Part shown: piece after piece, positions 1 to 9,360 of the stretch
Layout of the letters: each line of letters opens with the position of its first letter
Numbering within the stretch: the stretch's first letter is position 1
Assembly (NCBI GenBank): GCA_003693705.1
Contig: RBZT01000328.1
Coordinates: 1 to 64,000 of the forward strand
DNA: 64,000 nucleotides
Direction of reading: 5' to 3'
DNA from: Polymyxa betae
Lineage: Eukaryota; Endomyxa; Phytomyxea; Plasmodiophorida; Plasmodiophoridae
Notes under the pieces: model-generated
Database searches by the model: none
Seen by the model: the letters and a program-made list of their open reading frames with translations, nothing else
Told to the model about the DNA's origin: nothing
Position numbers and translations under genes: made by a program

Positions 1-164
1 ATTGGTCAATTTAAGGAATCCCTCCTGCATGGCACTCGAACTCTGAACCTGACTGCTGCGAACACGATATGTAATCTTCCCATCAGACCACGTTCCCGCA
101 GATTTGAATTTTGCTTTCGGGAGGTGGAATACACCCTAACCGCCATAAAAAAAAACTAAAACAA

Positions 165-215
165 GCCCCTAAAAAACTCCCTAAAAGAGCCCTTATAAAA
201 GCCCTAAAAGATATA
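165..215. repeat. Degenerate CCCTAAAA-like short repeat
   Basis: Within about 50 bases there are several imperfect copies of CCCTAAAA (cccctaaaa, ccctaaaag, cccttataa, ccctaaaag), in an A-rich strand context. The unit resembles the C-strand of TTTTAGGG/TTTAGGG telomere repeats, but the copies are degenerate and few. It could be an interstitial telomere-like relic or simply low-complexity AT-rich sequence. The flanking 1-350 bases hold no coding signal that I can support. Confidence 0.3.
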
Positions 216-689
216 CCAGCCACACAGACAGGCAGCCACTAATAAGCGCCGCCCCCGGAGCTCTCTGTTTAGTCATACGCGAGGTCGAGGATGAGGCCAA
301 TGGTGGCGCTAGGTCGTCAAGAGCATGTACGGCCGTTCCACTCGCCTTTTACATTTTACATTTTTTCGTAGGGGATGAGGCGTGTTCCTCGTCAGTAATT
401 TTTAAATCCGAATCACTGTCGATGGCTCCCACTTTTTTCGCAAGCGCTTTAAGCGCACGGTCATTATAGAACTGAAGCGGCATCACAAGACGCGATGGCA
501 TTTGGCCGATATGCTGGTGTGGGTTCGCATATTCATGCACGTCCCTCAAGAAAACTTCCATTCACCTTTCTCGTAATATTCATGCAGTGGAGTCTTCAAA
601 TCCGGCAGTCTCGGTCTTGCAGATCGTTTTTTCTTTGCGAACAGTACATTTCCAAATGTAACACCTCTGCTTGATATCTCAACTAAAAG

Positions 690-1110
690 AAATCAATTTT
701 GCAGAATAAAATAGATCCTCGCGTACAATCATATAATTTATAGAAGCGGTGAGCGATAACGATACGTAGTCCCGGGTATTCTTCGGTACCTGTCAGTATC
801 GTCAGAGTCTGGCGGTAGTCCAGAATGTCGCCGCTAGGAGGGATATAGACGCCGATGATGGTTGTTCCCATGCTGGTCCAAACCGCCGATCGGTTCTTCG
901 GACAGGACCGGCAGAGTTGCGCGCGGGCCGTGAGTCGCACCAGGAGACTGATTCCAGCTTTGTTTCGGGGCGCGTTCGGACTTCGGGTGCAGATCGGTGC
1001 AAACTGTATCCAATCGATGCCATAGCGCATGGCGTGGCTGTAGATGGCCCTGCGCCGGGTGGATCCAGGTTTCGTACAATAAGATCGCGTCCCAACCATC
1101 CTCCATTACG
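690..1110 (-). pseudogene. Frameshifted endonuclease-domain relic of a LINE-type retroelement
   Basis: Two overlapping minus-strand frames carry consecutive hallmarks of an endonuclease/exonuclease/phosphatase (EEP) domain as found at the N-terminus of many LINE retrotransposons. Upstream (about 1055-1110) is a DAILLYETWIHP segment, matching the 'LLLTETW' motif. Downstream, in another frame (about 830-1000), come KAGISLLV and then TIIGVYIPPS, matching the conserved 'vYvPPS' strand. The two parts lie in different frames, so at least one frameshift separates them, and the domain breaks down before a GDFN-like catalytic motif. No reverse transcriptase is visible nearby. I read it as a dead, truncated copy. 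Unlike the genes around it, no intron explains the frame change. Confidence 0.55.
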
Positions 1111-1149
1111 GCCTTAACCCTAACCTGACCATATGCAGCTGCGGCCGGC

Positions 1150-2005
1150 CGGGCTGCCTGGCGATCGTTTGGACGGGTCGTAGGGGGGAAGTAGTCCCAC
1201 ATCATCTTAGTGAGAAAACGTTTCTTGGCAGATTCCTCCGTTCCCTCCAAAGGATAGTTTGAAAAATAGGCCCAAATTTCTGAACCACTGTGATGGATGC
1301 CGCAGATCGATTGTTCGGCCAGCTGTGTGGCGAACCACTGGGCAAAAGCATGCAACAACGACTCTGACAGTGGGACGTCTTGTAGCAATCCCTGGATACC
1401 GGAATTTGCACTAGAGTACTCAGCCCAATATCCATTCAATGAAAAAGTCAGCTTGAAAAGAGAAATTCCCTGAAAAATGCAACTCAGTTAGGCTGGTCAT
1501 TGATAACAATTCTAAAGCGAACCTTATCTTGCATAATTCCTTAGAAGAAATTACGAAAGCTTCTCGGCAAATTGCGGCAACTTTCCGAGAGAACCGAAAA
1601 CGCAGCTGAGACAAACAAAGACCAGAACATTGACTCGAAAGTACGTAACTAGTACTCATCATACACTTCAGAGTCGTCTCCACTGTGGTCGCAAAGCTGT
1701 TACTTTCCGCAACATCGGTTCGACCGAACACATCTGCCGGTTCTGAAACCTCTACCGGCTCGACGAAGTAACCTTTTTCGCCAATAGGTTCGGCTGCAAC
1801 CTGATGATTGACTACAGTTTCGAAGTAATAAGAGAAAAGCAAAAAAACACTGGAAAACGACGTAGAAAAAAGAGATAGATAGGGAGCATGTTGTGTCTAT
1901 TGCAGACAGAAACGGAAAACGAGAAGAGGTGAACTAGTTCTTACCCATATCGCCAAACAAGTCGTCGTTGACGGCGCTAGTCGGCTGTACTCCAAGATTT
2001 ACGAA
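1150..2005 (-). CDS. Unassigned multi-exon gene fragment, unknown function
   Basis: Several minus-strand blocks look like spliced exons. A short exon around 1945-2000 ends in DDLFGDM and is followed by a GTAAG donor. A second block at about 1674-1815 is rich in Glu/Val and reads VEPVEVSEPADVFG. A basic helical piece lies near 1535-1610. A longer block at about 1150-1460 contains AFAQWFATQLAEQS and KMMWDYFPPT. I recognise no family. The 3' part runs directly into the LINE-like endonuclease relic, so the gene may be interrupted by it, or may itself be part of the element. Start, stop and exon borders are not resolved, and the whole call is tentative. Confidence 0.25.
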
Positions 2006-2009
2006 CTAT

Positions 2010-3340
2010 TAAGACAATGTTTTCCATCAGATATTTGGGAGCTGAACTAAGCCAACAAAGCTCAAGCTCGTACACTCCACTTTACAAATAATTCTGCATA
2101 AACCCGCTCAACAAATTATACAACAATATGGGGCTGAACTGGCTACCGATCTGCACAATCTGCGGCATACACGGTAGAACTTTGTTGCGACGAACGAAAG
2201 GGGTCCACTGGCGAGCGCGATTGGGAAAGAGGGTGCTTGGAGGTTGGCTCGGTCAGGTCTATTTTATCAGGCTTGTCCTCGGAAAGAGGAGCACAGAGCC
2301 TTCAGTGACTCTTAATAGCGGGAGAAGGCCATTAATGAGGACTCTTAAAACGGCAATCTACATCACGCAACCGCTGTGGATGCTCGTTCAATCTCGAGAC
2401 TCACTAAGTGAGAACTGAGAACTAAAGGGAGATAAACTCGAAATCTATGGGAAGAACAGAAACAAAAGAACGAGGGTAGGCGAGCAGACAGAAGTTGGTT
2501 CAAGAACGGCGTTAACCGAACTGAGCTAAACTCAGATCGGTCGCTGCACCAGTCTGTATTTGGTATGCTATTATCAATAATATTTTAAGTTGATTCACGG
2601 AGGCTGGCTACTGCGGGTTGCGCTCCTGACGTTTTCAATAAAATTGAATTCAAATTCCATGCTGCTGACAAAAGTAAGTTGTCATGATGGTTGATAGCAT
2701 TGCAAATGCTACGAATGCTTATAGATCACAGTGGATCACGCCGTTGTTTCATTACGTTTCAATGATGCAGACGGAGCTTGTCTGACAACTTGACATCTGT
2801 AGTGATGCATAATCGCCGATAAAGAGGTTCCTTTGAGTATGGCGAACATGATTGCAAAGATATACACAGTTTGGGTATTATCCTGAACCAATACAGCACG
2901 TGCATTAACCGCAATGAAACAATATGATTTTGACCAAGCTTGGGTGGACGAGCTAACACCAAAATGTTTCTGCCTCAGGAGTAGACAGCATCATACTACT
3001 GCTGCATACGCTCACTGACGCCTAACTCACCCAAGATCATTAGCAGCGGTGGAAGGCTGAATACGCCGATGCCGGATCATTTTAGCAACAAAGCCAGCAG
3101 AGCTAGCATACTGCTGTACTTAAAAACAGATCGAGAAGATTCCGACAGAGAAACATCACGAAAAGAGAGTGTAAACCAGAGAGCCAGCCTGTTGAATTCA
3201 GGACGTCATCTCCAACAGAACTTGTTTGGATCTGTGACTTCGACATCAAGCAGAAGGTAGAGCGGAGTTTCTAATAATAACTTCATCATTGTGATTGTCT
3301 TGTCAGTTAGTCGGTCTTATATCATCAGTCTCCTACTATT
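2010..3340. other. Gene-poor stretch, no supported feature
   Basis: Only short, low-similarity open frames on both strands are present here (for example about 2128-2418 plus and 2759-2962 minus). None shows a recognisable domain, a splice pattern or codon use like the neighbouring genes. It may hold the 5' end of the minus-strand unassigned gene and the promoter of GET4. I see no RNA gene or clear repeat. Confidence 0.4.
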
Positions 3341-4526
3341 ATGACGATGGATTCCATGACATCTAGGACGTCCAATCCGCGCCTGCAACGGTTGCAAGAA
3401 AAAGTGGAGTCTTATGTCGCTGATGACAAGCTGTATGAGGCGGAGCAGATGTAAGTGGCTTGGTATGAGTGTCGGGCTCGTTCAGTTCCGTATTTTCTGT
3501 AGATACTTAACGATCTGCTCGCGATTGTTTGGAACGGAACAGTATGAGGAAGCTATTGAGGTTGCTGTTAAAGGCGCTCTGCGACTATTGTCTTTGCATT
3601 CTGGAAAGGCAGGCGCCAAATTGGCCATGCAAGTGCTTGATTTCTTTAAAGCGACGAAACAACCCATTTCTGACACTAACATAGGTGCTAGATGACTTTT
3701 TATGATATCAAAGAGGCACCGTTGCTGATATAACATTTAGGAATAATTACCAGGATATTCCGTGTTTTTTCTGACGAAAATAAGACTGAGAAGGTCAATT
3801 TCATGAAGGCTGCCATCAAGTATTTATATGCTTCTGTTGTTCGCTAATCATCTGATGCATAATTCTCTAGATGGTCAATGACACCTCCAAGTGGTTATTC
3901 TTTAGGGCATCCTACTCTTCAGTTGGAGTTTGCCAAATACTATCAGAATTCGGGTGCATATGGTGAAGCAAATAAGCATTTCTTGAAAAGCCATAACGAC
4001 GAGATGCATTTCAAGATGCTTGTTGATTGGAGTAACAAGGTCGAGCCTAATGAAAAAGATCTGCTGTTCACAAGAACGATTTTGCAGTATGGCCACAATC
4101 TGCGTGCACACTATCATGATGTAATTTGATCAGGTATCTAACCCTCGAGAACGTTGAGGGCGCTCAGAAACTCTTCGCTCGGTTCCCTCAAGATCTACAA
4201 ACACCATTGATGAATTTCACTAGACTTTGTATGCTCTCCAATATGTTAACTACATGTTCATACTCTGACTATCTTAGTGCTGGAGGCGATACGCCGAGAT
4301 TCAGCTCCACTATTCCAGATGTTAAGATTTAAATACTCGATTTCAATTCAAAGGGATCCCTCGTTCGCTCAGGTACATCTTCCGATCAGTAATCATTTGA
4401 CGTTTCTCAGAGATATCCTGATAGTTTTTCGACCGTATTGGAATGGTCTGTTTCCATATAGAACCTGCTGACGGTCGTGGTATGGGAGGGTTCCTGTCTC
4501 AGCTGTTTTCCAATATTGCTGATTGA
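3341..4526 (+). CDS. GET4: GET4-like protein (tail-anchored protein insertion)
   Basis: Get4 is the cytosolic helical-repeat adaptor that, with Get5, links Sgt2-bound tail-anchored proteins to the Get3 ATPase for insertion into the ER. I place the start at the ATG at 3341. Exons are separated by short GT-AG introns, including 3451-3502 and 4087-4133, and splicing gives one continuous frame of about 300 residues. Family-like segments appear in order: YEAEQIYLTICSRLFGTEQY (the first helix pair), EKVNFMKAAIKWS, GHPTLQLEFAKYY, and TRTILQYLTLENVEGAQKLF, which matches the conserved 'LQYLCL.N...A..LF' segment. The C-terminus is a glycine/leucine-rich tail (GRGMGGFLSQLFSNIAD), as in animal and fungal GET4. 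The family call rests on this collinear pattern; individual splice sites are inferred. Confidence 0.85.
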
Positions 4527-4928
4527 TCTTGTGTAATAAAATTTATCAACCAGATCATATGCATTCAAAATTTAAGCAGGGTTTTTATCTGTCCGTGAAT
4601 GCTTGTTCCAATCAAATGAGCCTCGATGCAACAACCTCCGGAAACCACAAGCTACCTCTGAAACATATGAGCGATGCAGGTGACCGAGAGTACGACGGCG
4701 TATGTTGTGGTGACTGTGTGACGATGATGTTGATGGTAATAAAGGCCTTTATACGTATGTTGTCGACTGCATTAGCCGTAGCTGAAGGGATCCCTGTTCT
4801 TGAGTGAAATTTCATCAAAAGTCGTTGTCAAGGTCCGTGACCAAGTCCGCCAACAGTCCTATCAAGTCCGTCCCTAACGTCGTGGCTTGTCGTATCGTCG
4901 AGCAACGACCTGGTCGCTCTAGCTGCCC
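4527..4928 (+). promoter_or_regulatory. Intergenic/upstream region of the eIF4B-like gene
   Basis: There is no coding signal in these 400 bases. The final 120 bases contain a loose direct repetition of AAGTCCG-type words (about 4820-4880). The ATG of the eIF4B-like gene follows at 4929. No TATA-like box is obvious. Confidence 0.3.
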
Positions 4929-6550
4929 ATGTCATCTTCAAAACAGCTGCATTCGCTGGAGCAGTTCCTAGCTCAGGCTCAGGGACCCAGCCTTTCCTGG
5001 GCCGATGTCGACGATGATCGTAAGTTGGTCGCCACGATTGACGTCCTAGACCTGACTAGCTCGTAGCTGAACTGTATGCGACCGTTGATGAACCGGCATT
5101 AGAGCCGATTGAAGAAGTTGCACCGCCGTCGCGTTCATCACGACACCCAATCCCCAACCTTCCGAGATCGCCGCCTTTCGTGATTTATTGTGGCAATCTG
5201 TCCTATAACTGTACCGAGCAGCATTTGAATGAGTTCTTCGCTCCAATCAAGCCGGTCGAGACGCGGATCGTCGTCGATCCCAGTACCAAGAGTAGCAAAG
5301 GGTTTGGATATGTCGAGTTCCGGACCCGGGATGACATGGAGCAAGCCTTCGATCGAAACGCTCAGTTTCTGCTGAGTCGCCCCATTCGAATTGATGTTCA
5401 GAACAACCGTGAGAATGCTTCTGATCGTCCACCACGACATCATGCTCCGCCGATGCCCGCAGTTCCTGCTGAGCGTCCGAAATTAGTGCTGAAACCGCGA
5501 TCTGTCGATACCAACAAACCACTGGGCTCTACACCGACTCCGAAAGTTAACCCATTCGGGGCAGCGCGTCCACGAGAAGAAGTTTTGAAAGAGAAAGCGG
5601 CAGCATCAACCACCACCGAAGAACATAAGACCGCCGAACAAAAGAGCGCCATTGATAAACGAAGTCGATCTCCCGCTGCACGTTCCAGGGTTCCTCCAGC
5701 TCCGACCCAACAGAAATCAGCCTGGGGACCAGTTAGGTCAGTTATGCCAAAGTCTCCACCATCTGAACCGGTTACGACTCCTAAAGAACCACAACAGCAA
5801 CGACCTGCTACGACTCCTAAAGAACCACAACAGCAGCGACCTGCTACGACTCCTAAAGAACCACAACAGCAACGACCTTCTACGACTCCTAGAGAGCCAC
5901 AACAGCAACGACCTGCTTGGGGCCCTCGTCGTGTAACACCGCGCGCTGATGCTGAACAGGATGAGCAACGATCAGCCAGGCCGACACCAACCAATCGGGG
6001 TCATCACATCGATTCTCGACAACAGGGTCCGTCTAATAGCCGTCTCATCACACCACAGAACGCCGGTCATGATCGGAAAGGTCCAGTACGTCACCATGAC
6101 AGACCAGTTCTCCGTCAGCAGAACGGTGGCGATCGTAAAGGTGGCCCCCGTACTAATAGTGGTGATCACCGTCCTAGACATCGTCATGACGATCATCGTG
6201 GGGGCAGCAGAGATAAGCCCCATGAGCCCGAGTCCACATCTGACGCCGCTCAAATTCGGTCGATGCCGAAATCATCGCCTACAGAACGTGCGCGAAGCCA
6301 AAGCCCGTCTCATGCCAACGCTGATGACGCCGGATTCGAAATGCAACGGAAGGGACGACGAAATGGAAGCGGCCTTAACGCTGCTGGGCTGTCATCGACC
6401 ATGTCGAAGATTAATCTGAATACTAACAGGACGGAGAAAAGTACAGACAAATTATCATCTCGGCAACGGGCACCAGCTGCTGAAATTCCTTCATCAGTTG
6501 CCTATAGCAGTAATATCTTCGCGAGCTTGGCCAATCTCAATGATGAGTAA
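4929..6550 (+). CDS. TIF3: eIF4B/TIF3-like translation initiation factor with one RRM
   Basis: eIF4B stimulates the eIF4A helicase and mRNA recruitment to the 40S subunit. The start is the ATG at 4929, and a single intron (5020-5066) joins DDD to PELY. The protein has 524 residues. The N-terminal LSWADVDDD matches the 'SWAD' motif typical of fungal eIF4B/Tif3. One RRM follows (about residues 75-155) with RNP2 IYCGNLSY and RNP1 KGFGYVEF. The rest is a long disordered region rich in Pro, Arg, Asp, His and Gln. It includes four near-perfect 12-residue repeats of TTPKEPQQQRPA (nucleotides about 5774-5917) and an Arg/Gly/Asp/His-rich stretch, as in the repeat/RNA-binding half of Tif3. The C-terminus ends FASLANLNDE. 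An eIF4H-type or other single-RRM protein is possible but less likely given the SWAD motif. Confidence 0.8.
5774..5917 (+). repeat. Four tandem 36-bp coding repeats in the eIF4B-like gene
   Basis: The unit ACTCCTAAAGAACCACAA followed by CAGCAACGACCTGCTACG occurs four times with only scattered substitutions. Each unit encodes TTPKEPQQQRPA (one copy reads PS and one reads PREP). The near-identity at nucleotide level suggests recent expansion. All copies stay in frame. Confidence 0.9.
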
Positions 6551-6606
6551 ATCGTCATTTCTAAAAAATTTACAAGTGTTCGTTTCATTAAGTTGGTTGT
6601 GAAAAG

Positions 6607-8706
6607 TTACATGTTGCTGTAGGTTGGACCACCACCTCCTTCTGGTACTGTCCAACGAATGAATCGTCTCGGTGTCTTTATGTCACAAGTTTTACAATGA
6701 ACGCAATTTGCTGCATTAATCTGCAGTTTCTCTTTGCCCTTGTCATCACTGACGTATTCGTAGACTTTGGCGGGACAGAAGTACTGCTCTGGGCCTGCAT
6801 ACTTCCGCAAGCTCGTTTCGACAGGGAATTCTTCAGAAATGCCCTCCCTCAAACGCAAATGAATCTAATGCAGCCAAACAGCATAAATCCATGATTTAAC
6901 GGAATTAAAAGAGATCATTACTGGCTGATCCTCCTCGTGGCGGACACCGCTGCGTTGAAGATTTGTCAACAAGTCAAAACTGATCTTATTATCCGGTTTG
7001 AAAGGTTCCTGATTGGGAGCGAATTTGTCTGCAAATTCGGTTGTATCCGCATCAGTTGTTGTATTGTGAAACGTCCATGGTGTCCGCCCTTTCAGAAGCA
7101 TGAGATCCACACCGCTATAAAGCATCCCACCTGATAAATCGAACTTAGCACTGCACATAAAACAATCTGACAAAGAGCTCAACCGAAAAGTCCTCCGAAC
7201 ATCTTGAACGACGGCTTCACGTTCCTAACTTGCTTCAGCTCAGACCAGATCCACGAATTCCTCACGAGTTCGTCATAATCTTTCAGCTCAATTTGTGCAA
7301 CGGATTCGTTGGATTCGAGCTTTTCGACTATGCTATCAGCTGCCAGCATTCCGGATTTCATGGCTGTATGCGTTCCTTTGATTCTTGGAACATTGAGGAA
7401 TCCGGCAGCGCATCCGACAAGTATCCCGCCAGGAACCGATAATTTCGGTATCGATTGAAATCCACCGCTGGATATCACTCGGGCGCCATATTCCAAAGGA
7501 GTACCGCCTTCCAGCATTCTTCTGACCGCATCATGATGCTTGAATCGCTAGAATCCAATCAATGCATTGACGAAACAATATCTGCCTGGTAACCTGAAAG
7601 AGCTCGTATGGATTCGTGTACGGGTTCTTATAATCGAGACCAACAACGAACCCTATCTCAACCAAATCTGGCTGCATATGATAAATGAAGGACCCGCCGT
7701 ATACTTCATTGGGTAAAGGCCATCCAACTGTGTGTGTCACCAGACCCTTACGATGTTGATCGCTATCCACACGCCATAACTAAACGTGAAGCTTAATCAT
7801 CGATCATGATTAGAAATCACCCAACTACCTCTTTCAGTCCGATGGAATAAGTCTGAGGGTCACACGACGAGCGAAGATCGAACTTTTTGACTACTGCCTC
7901 CGTTAATGAACCACAGGCGCCTTCAGCAAATACGGTCTGTGAGGATCGCAACTCCATTCCAGGTTGAAATGAAGCTTTCGGTTAGATGCAATCAGTAACA
8001 AGTCAAGTCTAAGGAAGCAATCCACAACTGACATCTCTGCTGTCCACTACGGTCAATACCAACGTCTTTAGTGGCGACACCAATAACAGCGCCCTTGTCA
8101 TTATACAACACCTCATTGGCAGCAAACCCAGGATACACTTCCACACCACTGAACATTACTCAGTAAAAACGTTGACACGAAAAGACCAGCAGAACTGACA
8201 TCTGCTCTGCGTATTCACCGAGCCATCGAACAAATCGTCCGAGGCTGATAACATAATTTCCATGATTGTGAAGAGCAGGGGGCAGAATCGGAATCGATAG
8301 CTTCTTGGTGGGAGTTCCAAGATACCAGAATTGATCTTTGTTGACAGGGGTTTCAACAGGCACCTTACAGAGATATTGGCCACAATGCTTCATGAGGCTC
8401 CAGACGACTAACATTGTCTCGGGAGCGCCAATCAGGCACTAATTCGTCAAGAGCTCGAGGATCGAATACATTCCCTGATAAAGTATGGGCGCCGATTTCG
8501 GCGCCTTTCTCAATCAAGCAAACGGACACCTCCGGTCGCCGCTGCTTCAGCCGAATGGCGGTCGACAAGCCAGCTGGCCCGCCTCCAACCACAACGACAT
8601 CGAACTCAAGAGAATCCCGCGCGGATGCTGCCGTCGACAGCTGTCGGCCATGAGGCAGGCGCCCCAACAATCTGGAGCCGGCTCTCACCAATGACGATAT
8701 TCGCAT
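6607..8706 (-). CDS. ETFDH: Electron-transfer flavoprotein:ubiquinone oxidoreductase (ETF-QO)
   Basis: This mitochondrial inner-membrane flavoprotein passes electrons from ETF (fatty-acid and amino-acid dehydrogenases) to ubiquinone, using FAD and a 4Fe-4S cluster. The ATG at 8706 begins an Arg/Ser-rich presequence ([17 protein letters not shown]), consistent with mitochondrial import. Next is the FAD-binding motif [20 protein letters not shown], then segments collinear with human [83 protein letters not shown] and [10 protein letters not shown]. The C-terminus carries the iron-sulfur ligands in CPAKVYEY and [13 protein letters not shown] and ends in the family signature [13 protein letters not shown]. 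Several short introns interrupt the gene. Codon use is like that of its neighbours. Length is close to the usual 600-odd residues. Confidence 0.96.
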
Positions 8707-9360
8707 AATTTCATATAAAAAAGTGATTGGAGTCCATCAACTTGTGTGTTATGTCTACATAATGAGGGAGGCCTCACCCATATGTAACATTATCATTCTA
8801 TGTACTGTCTACCTATGTCAGTTCTATCAAGGGTCTCAAATCACTTGTTCTATATTGAGGGTGATCAGCTAACCCAGCAACATCCAGGATCCGGTCCTTT
8901 CAATCCAACGTTTTGGATGGAGAGCGGTTTCCACAGAGGGACCTACCCAAACTGATCCATTCATCATTGCTGGACACGACGCTGTATTATAGCCTGAACA
9001 TGACAACATGTCCACTAGGTGGTTGTATGTCTTGTGGTCCAATCTTTGGAGGACAATGTATTGGTTAAAGCATGCATTGATTAGTGTATGGTTACTAAGA
9101 CGTGTAGTAAAGTCGAAATAGAAGAGTTGCATGCCATATTCACATTATGAATCACCGTATAATCCTTGTTAGGTAGTACCTGTATATCAATAGTCTCGTG
9201 AAATACACAAGGTGACACATTTGTATAAAAAGCAATATAGAGAATATCTAGATAAGCACCTGGACATATTCGAGAATGAATTCAATGATAGATCTAGAAC
9301 TATGAATGTGGCCATGTTCAGATTAGTTATCCAAAACCAATCTCATCGACGATTCATCAC
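8707..9360. promoter_or_regulatory. Divergent intergenic region between ETF-QO and the DOMON-reductase gene
   Basis: These 650 AT-rich bases separate two divergently transcribed genes and should contain both promoters. The sequence holds no supported coding region; a minus-strand open frame at 8869-9132 has no recognisable pattern. I see no tRNA or long repeat. Confidence 0.5.

Noticed and set aside
2128..2418. 96-residue plus-strand open frame
   Set aside because: No recognisable domain, basic low-quality composition, no intron or context support.
5440..5994. 184-residue minus-strand open frame with repeats
   Set aside because: Antisense shadow of the eIF4B-like repeats; the plus frame carries the RRM and splice evidence.
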